Assembly (NCBI RefSeq): GCF_050948215.1 | Contig: NW_027488577.1 | Location: 1,054,001 to 1,118,000, forward strand | DNA length: 64,000 nt | Source: Halictus rubicundus | Taxonomy: Eukaryota; Arthropoda; Insecta; Hymenoptera; Halictidae | Direction: 5' to 3' | Part shown: one piece after another, positions 8,883 through 22,577 of the stretch | Layout: every line of letters begins with the position of its first letter | Numbering within the stretch: position 1 is the stretch's first letter | The notes under the pieces: model-generated | What the model was told of the DNA's origin: nothing | The model's input: the letters and a program-made list of their open reading frames with translations, nothing else | Databases searched by the model: none | Position numbers and translations under genes: made by a program

Positions 8883-10780
8883 TAGGATAGGATGGAGGAT
8901 AGGATAGGATAGAGGATAAGATAGGATAGAGGATAGGATAGGATAGAGGATACGATAGGATAGAGGATAGGATAGGATTGAGGATAGGATAGGAAAGAGG
9001 ACAGGATCTGATACAGGATACGATATTATAGAGGATACGATATTATAGACGATAGGATAGGATAGAGGATAGGATAGGATAGAGGATAGGATAGGATAGA
9101 GGATAGGATTGGAGAGAGGATAGGATAGGACAGAGGATAGGATAGAATAGAGGATAGGATAGGATAGAGGATAGGATAGGATAGTTGATAGGATAGGATA
9201 GGATAGAGGATACGATAGGATAGAGGATAGGATAGGATTGAGGATAGGATAGGAAAGAGGACAGGATCTGATACAGGATACGATATTATAGAGGATACGA
9301 TATTATAGAAGATAGGATAGGATAGAGGATAGGATAGGATAGAGGATAGGATAGGATAGAGGATAGGATTGGAGAGAGGATAGGATAGGACAGAGGATAG
9401 GATAGAATAGAGGATAGGATAGGATAGAGGATAGGATAGGATAGTTGATAGGATAGGATAGGATAGAGGATAGGATAGGATAGTTGATAGGATAGGATAC
9501 AGGATAGGATAGGATAGAGGATAGGATAGGATAGAGGATAAGATAGGATAGAGGATAGGATAGGATAGAGGATACGATAGGATAGAGGATAGGATAGGAT
9601 TGAGGATAGGATAGGAAAGAGGACAGGATCTGATACAGGATACGATATTATAGAGGATACGATATTATAGAAGATAGGATAGGATAGAGGATAGGATAGG
9701 ATAGAGGATAGGATAGGATAGAGGATAGGATTGGAGAGAGGATAGGATAGGACAGAGGATAGGATAGAATAGAGGATAGGATAGGATAGAGGATAGGATA
9801 GGATAGTTGATAGGATAGGATAGGATAGAGGATACGATAGGATAGAGGATAGGATAGGATTGAGGATAGGATAGGAAAGAGGACAGGATCTGATACAGGA
9901 TACGATATTATAGAGGATACGATATTATAGAAGATAGGATAGGATAGAGGATAGGATAGGATAGAGGATAGGATAGGATAGAGGATAGGATTGGAGAGAG
10001 GATAGGATAGGACAGAGGATAGGATAGAATAGAGGATAGGATAGGATAGAGGATAGGATAGGATAGTTGATAGGATAGGATAGGATAGAGGATAGGATAG
10101 GATAGTTGATAGGATAGGATACAGGATAGGATAGGATAGAGGATAGGATAGGATAGAGAATAGGATAGGATAGAGTATAGGATAGGAAAGAGGACAGGAT
10201 AGGATACAGGATACGATATTGTAGAGGATACGATATTATAGAGGATAGGATAGGATAGATGATAGGATAGGATAGAGGATAGGATAGGATAGAGGATAGG
10301 ATAGGATAGAGGATAGGATAGGAGAGAGGATAGGATAGGATTGAGGATAGGATAGGATAAGGGATAGGATATAGGATTGGATAGGATAGAGAATAGGATA
10401 GGATAGATGATACTATAGGATAGAGGATAGGATAGGATGGAGGATAGGATAGGATAAGGGATAGGATATAGGATAGGATAGGATAGAGGATAGGATAGGA
10501 TAGAGGATAGGATAGGATAGAGGATAGGATAGGAGAGAGGATAGGATAGGACAGAGGATAGGATAGGATAGAGGATAGGATAGGATAGAGGATAGGATAT
10601 AGGATTGGATAGGATAGAGGATAGGATCGGATAGAGGATAGGATAGGATAGAGGATAGGATAGGATAGAGTATAGGATAGGATAGAGGATAGGATAGGAT
10701 ATAGGATTGGATAGGATAGAGGATAGGATCGGATAGAGGATAGGATAGGATAGAGGATAGGATAGGATAGAGGATAGGAT
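8883..10780. repeat. 17-bp minisatellite block between Gypsy and non-LTR element
   Basis: This is the same GGATAGGATAGGATAGA satellite. It contains a nested higher-order structure around 9001-10190 and many GATAGTTGATAGG variants. The sequence continues the pre-insertion array on the left side of the Gypsy element. No gene or RNA is seen. Confidence 0.97.
8985..10150. repeat. 260-bp units nested in a 622-bp tandem duplication
   Basis: The variant ACAGGATCTGATACAGG occurs at about 9001, 9261, 9623 and 9883. The spacings are 260, 362 and 260 bp, so the pairs 9001/9623 and 9261/9883 are both 622 bp apart. Each unit carries the same ordered series: doubled ACGATATTATAG, GGATTGGAGAGAGG, GGACAGAGG, GATAGAATAGAGG and GATAGTTGATAGG. 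The pattern implies a 260-bp duplication followed by duplication of a larger 622-bp segment. The first copy has GATAGACGATAGG where later copies have GATAGAAGATAGG. Boundaries are approximate. Confidence 0.8.
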
Positions 10781-10783
10781 GAG

Positions 10784-11863
10784 GTGTCCGTCGAGAAAAC
10801 CAGGGCCATGTGGTTTCTCCGCTCGGCCCGGTTGGCGGCGCCTCCCCAGTGCTGGATCTGCGTGGGGGAGGGGATGGTCAGGGTCGGGTCCCAGATGCGG
10901 TACCTGGGACTCGAGCTTGACGGCCGGTGGCGTTTTGACCGCCACCTTGAGTCGCTGGCGCCCCGGGCGGAGATGGCGACCGCTGCGCTCGGGCGCCTTC
11001 TCCCGAATCTCGGGGGACCCTGTGGACGGGTGCGTCGTCTGTTCGCGGTGGTGGTGCGAGTTTTGGTCCTGTACGGAGCCCCTGTATGGGCGCGCGATGT
11101 CTTGGCTAGGGGGCGCAGTGGCGGCACACGGTCGCTGCTGCGTCGCATCGAGCGCAGGCTGGCCATAGGCATCGTGCGGGGGTACCGCACCATTTCATAC
11201 GCGACGGCGATGGTGATGTCGGGGCTGATCCCCCTCGAGCTGGAGGCCCGCGTGTTGGCGGATGTGCATACGCACTCCAGGGAACTCCGGCTCCGGGGGG
11301 TGGCCCCGGATCAGGCGCGGCTCATGGTGGATGAGCTCAGGCGACATGCTCAGCGGCACGCAGCCCGGGAGTGGCGCGATAGCCTTCCCGGGACGAGGGA
11401 GGGCGAGAGGCGGGCCGTTCGGGCCATCCTCCCGGTGTTCGATCAATGGAACAGGGGATGGATGGGGCATAGGGTCTCCTACCGTGTGACGCAGGTGATG
11501 AGCGGGCACGGGTGCTTCGGCGACTACCTGTGTCGCATCGGGAGGGAGACCGAGGAGGCGTGTCACCACTGCGGCGGGCCGCGGGACACGGCGCAACACA
11601 CTCTGGAGGAGTGTCCGGCATGGGGGGGAGAGCGCCGTGCCCTGCGGCGCGCGGTGGGCCACGACCTCTCGCTCCCGGCTGTCGTCGCTGCGGCAGCCGG
11701 TGGCGTGGAGGCGTGGAGGGGGTTCGCTTCCTTCTGCGAGCGGGTTATGCTGCGGAAGGAGGCTGCGGAACGGGATCGGGAGCGTAATCACGATCCCGGC
11801 CGAAGGGGGGGGAGGCGCCGCAGGGTACGCCCCGGGGGCGTACCCCCGTTGCGACGCCTCTGA
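10784..11863 (+). pseudogene. C-terminal fragment of R1-like non-LTR reverse transcriptase (ORF2)
   Basis: This is an open frame of 359 codons with no native start, because the upstream coding part was lost at integration; the first codon is GTG just after the satellite junction. Residues 1-110 match the end of the RT thumb region (EKTRAMWF, then VGSQMRYLGLELDGRW, then LYGAPVWA). Residues 115-240 form the arginine-rich connecting region common in R1-type proteins. A CCHC knuckle lies at C260, C263, H272 and C277 (CX2CX8HX4C). The tail after about 325 is highly basic. The endonuclease and the catalytic YXDD motif are absent. The frame is otherwise undamaged and ends at TGA. It cannot encode a working retrotransposase. 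GC content is far above that of the rest of the window, which indicates an origin outside the array. Confidence 0.88.
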
Positions 11864-12273
11864 CGCGAGCGGGGACGCCCTTGATGATCTCGAGGCGGGG
11901 GATCGGATATCCCCTTACACTCGGTCACCAACGGCGTCCCCGGAGGCCGCCGGGCATCTCGGGCGGGGGCCCGGAAGCTCATCGGGCGGCCTAACAGGGG
12001 GGGAAGGCGCCACGTCGTCCGTTGCGTGGTGCCTTCGGATAGAGTAGGTACGGGAGGGGGCCGCGTCCCCCCCCCTGGGTGGTATGCTAAGGCGGGGGCA
12101 CACCGGATTGACATGCGCGCGCAGAGCACGGGTGCCCCCAGGAGTCTAGGGACGGACGGGGAGGAGTTAGTGGGTATACTCGGCGTTGCACCAACCAGCC
12201 GAGGAGTCCCACATAACCCGGACCACCCCCCCCCCGGGGGGGTTCGGGTATCCGTAACGAGATTACCTCCTCG
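11864..12273 (+). other. 3' UTR of the non-LTR element with C10-G7 hairpin
   Basis: This is 410 bp of GC-rich sequence between the RT stop and the poly(A). Near its end, ten C (12226-12235) are followed directly by seven G (12236-12242). Flanking partial complementarity (ACCCG and CGGGT at roughly 12216-12249) could extend a strong hairpin about 25 bases upstream of the tail. In this class of element, RT usually recognises 3' UTR structure, so this is a plausible recognition site. No reading frame here is supported. Confidence 0.7.
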
Positions 12274-12297
12274 AAAAAAAAAAAAAAAAAAAAAAAA
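12274..12297 (+). other. Poly(A) tail of the non-LTR element (24 A)
   Basis: There are 24 uninterrupted A between CTCCTCG and the resumed satellite at 12298. This marks the 3' end of the element and the initial priming site. The unmutated tail suggests a fairly recent insertion. Confidence 0.92.
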
Positions 12298-15200
12298 TAG
12301 GATAGAGGATAGGATAGGATAGAGGATAGGATAGGATAGAGGATAGGATAGTATAGAGGATAGGATAGGATAGAGGATAGGATAGGATAGAGGATTGGAT
12401 AGGGTACATGATAGGATAGGATAGAGGATAGGATATTATAGAGGATAGGATAGGATAGAGGATAACATAGGGGATTGGATAGCATAGAGGATAGGAGACG
12501 ATAGAGGATAGGATAGGGTAGAGGATAGGATAGGATAGATGATATTATAGGATAGAGGATAGGATAGGATACAGCATAGGATAGGATAGAGGATAGGATA
12601 GGATAGAGGATAGGATAGGATAGAGGATAGGATAGGATAGAGGATAGGATAGGATAGAGGATAGGATAGGATAGAGGAATGGATAGGATAGAGGATGCGA
12701 TAGGATAGAGGATAGGATAGGATAGAGGATAGGATAGGATAGAGGATAGGATATTATAGAGGATAGGATATTATAGAGGATAGGATAGGATAGAGGATAA
12801 CATAGGGGATTGGATAGCATAGAGGATAGGAGACGATAGAGGATAGGATAGGATAGAGGATAGGATAGGATAGATGATATTATAGGATAGAGGATAGCAT
12901 AGGATGGAGGATAGGATAGGATAGAGGATAGGATATAGGATTGGATAGGATAGAGGATAGGATCGGATAGAGGATTGGATAGGATTGAGGATAGGAGATG
13001 ATAGAGCAGATGATAGAGCATAGGAAAGAATTGAGGATAGAATAGGATAGAATATAGGATAGGATAGTGAATAGGATAGGATAGAGGATAGGATAGGATA
13101 GAGGATAGGATAGGATAGAGGATAGGATAGGATAGAGGATAGGATAGGATAGTTGATAGGATAGGATACAGGATAGGATAGGATAGAGGATAGGATAGTA
13201 TAGAGGATAGGATAGGATAGAGGATAGGATAGGATAGAGGATTGGATAGGGTACAGGATAGGATAGGATAGAGGATAGGATATTATAGAGGATAGGATAG
13301 GATAGAGGATAACATAGGGGATTGGATAGCATAGAGGATAGGAGACGATAGAGGATAGGATAGGATTGATGATAGGATAGGATAGATGATATTATAGGAA
13401 AGAGGATAGGATATGATAGTGGATACGATATTATAGAGGATAGGATAGGATAGGGTATAGGATAGGATGGAGGATAAGATAGGATAGAGGATAAGATAGG
13501 ATAGAGTATAACATAGGGGATTGGATAGGATAGAGGATAGGATAGGATTGATGATAGGATAGGAAAGATTACAGGATAGGATACAGGATACGATATTATA
13601 GAGGATACGATATTATAGAGGATACGATATTATAGAGGATAGGATAGGATAGAGGATAGGATAGGATAGAGGATAGGATAGGATAGAGGATAGGATAGGG
13701 TTGAGGATAGGATAGGTAAGAGGACAATATAGGATAGAGGATAGGATAGGATAGAGGATATGATAGGATAGAGGATAGCATAGGATAGAGGATAACATAG
13801 GGGATTGGATAGGATAGAGGATAGGAGACGATAGAGGATAGGATAGGATTGATGATAGGATAGGATAGATGATATTATAGGAAAGAGGATAGGATATGAT
13901 AGTGGATACGATATTATAGAGGATAGGATAGGATAGGGTATAGGATAGGATGGAGGATAAGATAGGATAGAGGATAAGATAGGATAGAGTATAACATAGG
14001 GGATTGGATAGGATAGAGGATAGGATAGGATTGATGATAGGATAGGAAAGATTACAGGATAGGATACAGGATACGATATTATAGAGGATACGATATTATA
14101 GAGGATACGATATTATAGAGGATAGGATAGGATAGAGGATAGGATAGGATAGAGGATAGGATAGGATAGAGGATAGGATAGGATATAGGATAGGATAGGA
14201 TAGAGGATAGGATAGGATAGAGGATAGGATAGGATAGATGATTGGATAGGATAGAGGATACCAAAGGATAGAGGATAGGATAGGATTGAGGATAGGATAG
14301 GAAAGAGGACAGGATAGGATACAGGATACGATATTATAGAGGATACGATATTATAGAGGATAGGATAGGATAGAGGATAGGATAGGATAGAGGATAGGAT
14401 AGGATAGAGGATAGAATAGGATAGAGGATAGGATAGGACAGAGGATAGGATAGGATAGAGGATAGGATAGGATAGAGGATAGGATAGAGGATTGGATAGG
14501 ATAGAGGATATTATAGGATAGAGGATAGGATAGGATAGCGGATAGGATAGTATGGAGTATACGATAGAATTGAGGATGGGATAGGGTTGAGGATAGGATA
14601 GGAAAGAGGATAGGAGAAGATAGAGGATAGGATGGTATAAAGGATAGGATAGGATAGACGATAGGATAGGATAGAGGATAGGATAGGATAGAGGATAGGA
14701 TAGGATAGAGGATAGGATAGGATAGAGGATAGGATAGGATAGAGGATAGGATAGGATAGAGGATAGGATAGGATAGAGGATAGGATAGGATAGAGGATAG
14801 GATAGGATAGAGGATAGGATAGGATAGAGGATAGGATAGGATAGAGGATAGGATACGATAGAGAATAGGATAGAGAATAGGATAGGATAGAGGATAGGGG
14901 ATTGGATCGGATACAGGATAGGAGACGGTAGTGGATTGGATAGGATAGAGGATAGGATAGAGGATAGGATAGAGGATTGGATAGGATAGAGGATACCAAA
15001 GGATAGAGGATAGGATAGGATTGAGGATAGGATAGGAAAGGGGACAGGATAGGATACAGGATACGATATTATAGAGGATAGGATAGGATAGAGGATAGGA
15101 TAGGATAGAGGATAGGATAGGATTGAGGATAACATAGGGGATTGGATAGGATAGAGGATAGGATAGGATAGAGGATAGGATAGGACAGAGGATAGGATAG

Positions 15201-15343
15201 GATATAGGATAGGATAGGATAGAGGATAGGATAGGATAGAGGATAGGATAGGATAGATGATTGGATAGGATAGAGGATACCAAAGGATAGAGGATAGGAT
15301 AGGATTGAGGATAGGATAGGAAAGAGGACAGGGTGGGATACAG

Positions 15344-15428
15344 GATACGATATTATAGAGGATACGATATTATAGAGGATACGATATTATAGAGGATACG
15401 ATATTATAGAGGATACGATATTATAGAG
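15344..15428. repeat. Five tandem copies of variant monomer GATACGATATTATAGAG
   Basis: Five perfect 17-bp copies lie head to tail, each with the same four-position departure from the standard monomer. The same variant occurs as four perfect copies at 17936-18003 and 22578-22645, each preceded by GGGTGGGATACAG. Elsewhere it is usually present once or twice. This looks like local slippage amplification of a single variant unit. Confidence 0.93.
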
Positions 15429-17935
15429 GATAGGATAGGATAGAGGATAGGATAGGATAGAGGATAGGATAGAGGATTGGATAGGATAGAGGATATTATA
15501 GGATAGAGGATAGGATAGGATAGCGTATAGGATAGTATGGAGTATACGATAGAATTGAGGATAGGATAGGGTTGAGGATAGGATAGGATAGAGGATAGGA
15601 GAAGATAGAGGATAGGATAGGATAGAGGATAGGATACGATAGAGGATAGGATAGAGAATAGGATAGGATAGAGGATAGGGGATTGGATCAGATACAGGAT
15701 AAGAGACGGTAGAGGATTGGATAGGATAGAGGATATTATAGGATAGAGGATAGGATAGGATTGATGATAGGATAGGAAAGATTACAGGATAGGATACAGG
15801 ATACGATATTATAGAGGATAGGGTAGGATAGAGGATAGGATAGGATAGAGGATAGGATGGGATAGAGCATAGGATAGGATAAAGGATAGGATAGGATAGA
15901 GGATTGGATAGGATAGAGGATACCAAAGGATAGAGAATAGGATAGGATAGAGGATAGGGGATTGGATCGGATATGGGATAAGAGACGGTAGAGGATTGGA
16001 TAGGATAGAGGATATTATAGGATAGAGGGTAGGATAGGATTGATAATAGGATAGGAAAGATTACAGGATAGGATACAGGATACGATATTATAGAGGACAG
16101 GATAGGATAGAGGATAGGATAGGATAGAGGATAGGATAGGATAGAGGATAGGATAGGATAGAGGATAGGATAGGATAGAGGATAGGATAGGATAGAGGAT
16201 AGGATAGGATAGGATAGAGGATAGGATAGGATATAGGATAGGATAGGATAGAGCATAGGATAGGATAGAGGATAGGATAGGATAGAGGATTGGATAGGAT
16301 AGAGGATACCAAAGGATAGAGGATAGGATAGGATTGAGGATAGGATAGGAAAGGGGACAGGATAGGATACAGGATACGATATTATAGAGGATAGGATAGG
16401 ATAGAGGATAGGATAGGATAGAGGATAGGATAGGATAGAGGATAGGATAGGACAGAGGATAGGATAGGATAGAGGATAGGATATTATAGAGGATAGGATA
16501 GGATTGAGGGTAGGATAGGAAAGAGGACAGGATAGGATACAGGATACGATATTATAGAGGATACGATATTATAGAGGATAGGATAGGATAGAGGATAGGA
16601 TAAAATAGAGGATAGGATAGGATAGAGGATAGGATAGGATAGAGGATAGGATAGGATAGAGGATAGGATAGGATAGAGGATAGGATAGGACAGAGGATAG
16701 GATAGGATACAGGATACGATATTATAGAGGATACGATATTATAGAGGATAGGATAGGATAGAGGATAGGATAGGATAGAGGATAGGATAGGATAGAGGAT
16801 AGGATAGGATAGAGGGTAGGATAGGACAGAGGATAGGATAGGATAGAGGATAGGATAGGATAGAGGATAGGATAGGATAGAGGATAGGATGGTATAAAGG
16901 ATAGGATAGGATAGACGATAGGATAGGATAGAGGATAGGATAGGATAGAGGATAGGATAGGATAGGATAGAGGATAGGATAGGATAGAGGATAGGATAGG
17001 ATAGAGGATAGGATAGGATAGAGGATAGGATAGGATAGAGGATAGGATACGATAGAGAATAGGATAGAGAATAGGATAGGATAGAGGATAGGGGATTGGA
17101 TCGGATACAGGATAGGAGACGGTAGTGGATTGGATAGGATAGAGGATAGGATAGGGGATAGGATAGAGGATAGGATAGAGGATTGGATAGGATAGAGGAT
17201 ATTATAGGATAGAGGATAGGATAGGATAGCGGATAGGATAGGATCGAGTATAGGATAGAATTGAGGATAGGATAGGGTTGAGGATACGATAGGAAAGAGG
17301 ACAGGATAGGATAGAGGATAGGATAGGATATAGGATAGGATAGGATAGAGGATATGATAGGATAGAGGATAGCATAGGATAGAGGATAGGATAGGATTGA
17401 GGATAACATAGGGGATTGGATAGGATAGAGGATAGGAGACGATAGAGGATAGGATAGGATTGATGATAGGATAGGATAGATGATATTATAGGAAAGAGGA
17501 TAGGATATGATAGAGGATACGATATTATAGAGGATAGGATAGGATAGGGGATAGGATAGGATGGAGGATAGGATAGGATAGAGGATAAGATAGGATAGAG
17601 TATAACATAGGGGATTGGATAGGATAGAGGATAGGAGACGATAGAGGATAGGATAGGATTGATGATAGGATAGGAAAGATTACAGGATAGGATACAGGAT
17701 ACGATATTATAGACGATACGATATTATGGAGGATAGGATAGGATAGAGGATAGGATAGGATAGAGGATAGGATAGGACAGAGGATTGGATAGGATATAGG
17801 ATAGGATAGGATAGAGGATAGGATAGGATAGAGGATAGGATAGGATAGATGATTTGATAGGATAGAGGATACCAAAGGATAGAGGATAGGATAGGATTGA
17901 GGATAGGATAGGAAAGAGGACTGGGTGGGATACAG

Positions 17936-18003
17936 GATACGATATTATAGAGGATACGATATTATAGAGGATACGATATTATAGAGGATACGATATTATA
18001 GAG
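17936..18003. repeat. Four tandem copies of variant monomer GATACGATATTATAGAG
   Basis: Four perfect 17-bp copies follow GGGTGGGATACAG, the same context as the five-copy run at 15344-15428. The difference in copy number within a conserved context shows single-monomer gain or loss. Confidence 0.9.
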
Positions 18004-21000
18004 GATAGGATAGGATAGAGGATAGGATAGGATAGAGGATAGGATAGGAAAGAGGACAGGATAGGATACAGGATACGATATTATAGAGGATACTATATTA
18101 TAGAGGATAGGATAGGATAGAGTATAGGATAGGATAGGATAGAGGATAGGATAGGATAGAGGATAGGATAGGACAGAGGATAGTATAGGATAGAGGATAG
18201 AATAGGATAGAGGATAGGATAGGATAGAGGATAGGATGGGATAGAGGATAGGATAGGATAGAGGATAGGATAGGATAGAGGATAGGATAGGATAGAGGAT
18301 AGGATAGGATAGAGGATAGGATAGGATAGAGGATAGGATAGGACAGAGGATAGGATAGGATAGAGGATAGGATATTATAGAGGATAGGATAGGATAGAGG
18401 ATAGGATATTATAGAGGATAGGATAGGATAGAGGATAGGATATTATAGAGGATAGGATATTATAGAGGATAGGATAGGTTAGAGGATAACATAGGGGATT
18501 GGATAGCATAGAGCATAGGAGACGATAGAGGACAGGAGAGGTTTGATGATAGAATAGGAAAGAGGACAGGATAGGATACAGGATACGATATTATAGAGGA
18601 TAGGATAGGATAGAGGATAGGATAGGATAGAGGATAAGATAGGATAGAGGATAGGATAGGATAGAGGATAGGATAGGATAGAGCAGGATAGGATAGAGGA
18701 TAGGATAGAGGATTGGATAGGATAGGATAGCGGATAGGATAGGATGGAGTATAGGATAGAATTGAGGATAGGATAGGGTTGAGGATAGGATAGGAAAGAG
18801 GACAGGATAGGATAGAGGATAGGATAGGATAGAGGATAGGATAGGATAGAGCAGGACAGGATAGAGGATAGGATAGAAGATAGGATAGAGGATTGGATAG
18901 GATAGAGGACATTATAGGATAGAGGATAGGATAGGATAGCGGATAGGATAGGATGGAGTATAGGATAGAATTGAGGATAGGATAGGATAGAGGATAGGAT
19001 ACGATAGAGGATAGGATAGAGAATAGGATAGGATAGAGGATAGGGGATTGGATCGGATACAGGATAGGAGACGGTAGAGGATTGGATTGGATAGAGGATA
19101 GGATAGGATAGAGGATATTATAGGATAGAGGATAGGATAGGATTGATGTTAGGATAGGAAAGATTACAGGATAGGATACAGGATACGATATTATAGAGGA
19201 TAGGATAGGATAGAGGATAGGATAGGATAGAGGATAGGATAGGATAGAGGATAGTATAGGATAGAGGATAGGATAGGATAGAGGATAGGATAGGATATAG
19301 GATAGGATAGGATAGAGGATAGGATAGGATAGATGATAGGATAGGATAGAGGATTGGATAGGATAGAGGATACCATAGGATAGAGGATAGGATAGGATGG
19401 AGGATAGGATAGTAAAGAGGACAGGATAGGATACACGATACGATATTATAGAGGATAGGATAGGATAGAGGATAGGATATTATAGAGGATAGGATACGGA
19501 TAGAGGATAGGATAGAATAGAGGATAGGATAGAGGATAGGATAGAGGATTGGATAGGATAGAGGATATTATAGGATAGAGGATAGGATAGGATAGCGGAT
19601 AGGATAGTATGGAGTATACGATTGAATTGAGGATAGGATAGGGTTGAGGATAGGATAGGATAGTGGATAGGAGAAGATAGAGGATAGGATAGGATAGAGG
19701 ATAGGATACGATAGAGGATAGGATAGAGAATAGGATAGGATAGAGGATAGGGGATTGGATCGGATACAGGATGGGAGACGGTAGAGGATTGGATAGGATA
19801 GAGGATAGGATAGAGGATAGGATAGAGGATAGGATAGAGGATTGGATAGGATAGAGGATATTATAGGATAGAGGATAGGATAGGATAGCGGATAGGAGAG
19901 GATCGAGTATAGGATAGAATTGAGGATAGGATAGGTTTGATGATAGGATAGGAAAGAGGACAGGATAGGATAGAGGATAGGATAGGATAGAGGATATGAT
20001 AGGATAGAGGATAGCATAGGATAGAGGATAGGATAGGATAGAGGATAACATAGGGGATTGGATAGGATAGAGGATAGGAGACGATAGAGGATAGGATAGG
20101 ATTGATGATAGGATAGGATAGATGATATTATAGGAAAGAGGATAGGATATGATAGTGGATACGATATTATAGAGGATAGGATAGGATAGGGTATAGGATA
20201 GGATGGAGGATAGGATAGGATAGAGGATAAGATAGGATAGAGTATAACATAGGGGATTGGATAGGATAGAGGATAGGAGACGATAGAGGATAGGATAGGA
20301 TTGATGATAGGATAGGAGAGATTACAGGATAGGATTCAGGATACGATATTATAGAGGATACGATATTATAGAGGATAGGATAGGATAGAGGATAGGATAG
20401 GACAGAGGATAGGATAGGATAGAGGATAGGATAGGATAGAGGATAGGATACGGATAGAGGATAGGATAGGATAAAGGATAGGATAGAGGATAGGATAGAG
20501 GATTGGATAGGATAGAGGATATTATAGGATAGAGGATAGGATAGGATAGCGGATAGGATAGTGTGGAGTATACGATAGAATTGAGGACAGGATAGGGTTG
20601 AGGATAGGATAGGATAGAGGATAGGATAGGATATAGGATAGGATAGGATAGAGGATAGGATAGGATAGAGGACAGGATAGGATAGATGATTGGATAGGAT
20701 AGAGGATACCAAAGGATAGAGGATAGGATAGGATTGAGGATAGGATAGGAAAGAGGACAGGATAGAGAATAGGATAGGATAGAGGATAGGGGATTGGATC
20801 GGATACAGGATAGGAGACGGTAGAGGATTGGATAGGATTGAGGATATTATAGGATAGAGGATAGGATAGGATTGATGATAGGATAGGAAAGAGGACAGGA
20901 TAGGATACAGGATACGATATTATAGAGGATACGATATTATAGAGGATAGGATAGGATAGAGGATAGGATAGGATAGGATAGAGGATAGGATAGGATAGAG

Positions 21001-22577
21001 GATAGGATAGGATAGAGGATAGGATAGGACAGAGCATAGGATAGGATAGAGGATAGGATAGGATAGAGGATAGGATAGGATAGAGTATAGGATGGTATAC
21101 AGGATAGGATAGGATAGACGATAGGATAGGATAGAGGATAGGATAGGATACAGGATAGGATAGGATAGAGGATAGGATAGGATAGAGGATAGGATAGGAT
21201 AGAGGATAGGATAGGATAGAGGATAGGATACGATAGAGGATAGGATAGAGAATAGGATAGGATAGAGGATAGGGGATTGGATCGGATACAGGATAGGAGA
21301 CGGTAGAGGATTGGATAGGATAGAGGATAGGATAGGATAGAGGATATTATAGGATAGAGGATACGACATTATAGGGGATAGGATAGGATAGAGGATAGGA
21401 TAGGATAGAGGATAGGATAGGATAGAGGATAGGATAGGATAGAGGATAGGATAGGACAGAGGATAGGATAGGATAGAGGATAGGATAGGATAGAGGATAG
21501 GATAGGATAGAGGATAGGATGGTATAAAGGATAGGATAGGATAGACGATAGGATAGGATAGAGGATAGGATAGGATAGAGGATAGGATAGGATAGAGGAT
21601 AGGATAGGATAGAGGATAGGATAGGATAGAGGATAGGATAGGATAGAGGATAGGATAGGATAGAGGATAGGATAGGATAGAGGATAGGATAGGATAGAGG
21701 ATAGGATACGATAGAGAATAGGATAGAGAATAGGATAGGATAGAGGATAGGGGATTGGATCGGATACAGGATAGGAGACGGTAGTGGATTGGATAGGATA
21801 GAGGATAGGATAGAGGATAGGATAGAGGATAGGATAGAGGATTGGATAGGATAGAGGATATTATAGGATAGAGGATAGGATAGGATAGCGGATAGGATAG
21901 GATCGAGTATATGATAGAATTGAGGATAGGATAGGGTTGAGGATACGATAGGAAAGAGGACAGGATAGGATAGAGGATAGGATAGGATATAGGATAGGAT
22001 AGGATAGAGGATATGATAGGATAGAGGATAGCATAGGATAGAGGATAGGATAGGATTGAGGATAACATAGGGGATTGGATAGGATAGAGGATAGGAGACG
22101 ATAGAGGATAGGATAGGATTGATGATAGGATAGGATAGATGATATTATAGGAAAGAGGATAGGATATGATAGAGGATACGATATTATAGAGGATAGGATA
22201 GGATAGGGGATAGGATAGGATGGAGGATAGGATAGGATAGAGGATAAGATAGAATAGAGTATAACATAGGGGATTGGATAGGATAGAGGATAGGAGACGA
22301 TAGAGGATAGGATAGGATTGATGATAGGATAGGAAAGATTACAGGATAGGATACAGGATACGATATTATAGAGGTTAGGATAGGATAGAGGATAAGATAG
22401 GATAGAGTATAGGATAGGACAGAGGATAGGATAGGATATAGGATAGGATAGGATAGAGGATAGGATAGGATAGAGGATAGGATAGGATAGATGATTGGAT
22501 AGGATAGAGGATACCAAAGGATAGAGGATAGGATAGGATTGAGGATAGGATAGGAAAGAGGACAGGGTGGGATACAG

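Larger units (their letters stand above)
10781..12297 (+). mobile_element. 5'-truncated non-LTR retrotransposon, R1/TRAS-like
   Basis: A GC-rich 1.5-kb segment sits abruptly inside the AT/G-only satellite. It encodes the C-terminal third of a non-LTR reverse transcriptase, followed by a 3' UTR and a 24-base poly(A). Satellite starts again immediately after the tail (TAGGATAGAGG). The 5' end is truncated inside the RT coding region, which is typical of incomplete target-primed reverse transcription. Family: the C-terminal CX2CX8HX4C knuckle and the VGSQMRYLGLELD / LYGAPVWA blocks resemble the R1 group, which includes telomere-targeting TRAS elements. This assignment is by pattern only. A target-site duplication cannot be called in repetitive flanks. 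Confidence 0.88.

Noticed and set aside
8883..10780. Short regular repeats that might suggest a CRISPR array
   Set aside because: Units are 17, 12 and 5 bp, contiguous, without unique spacers or cas genes, in a eukaryotic retroelement context. This is a minisatellite.
11195..11791. Minus-strand and alternative-frame open frames over the GC-rich non-LTR fragment
   Set aside because: High GC lowers stop frequency in all frames. Only the 10784-11863 frame has RT and CCHC features.
10781..12297. rDNA insertion (R1 or R2 in 28S)
   Set aside because: Both flanks are satellite and no rRNA sequence is present. Only the protein type resembles R1-group elements.
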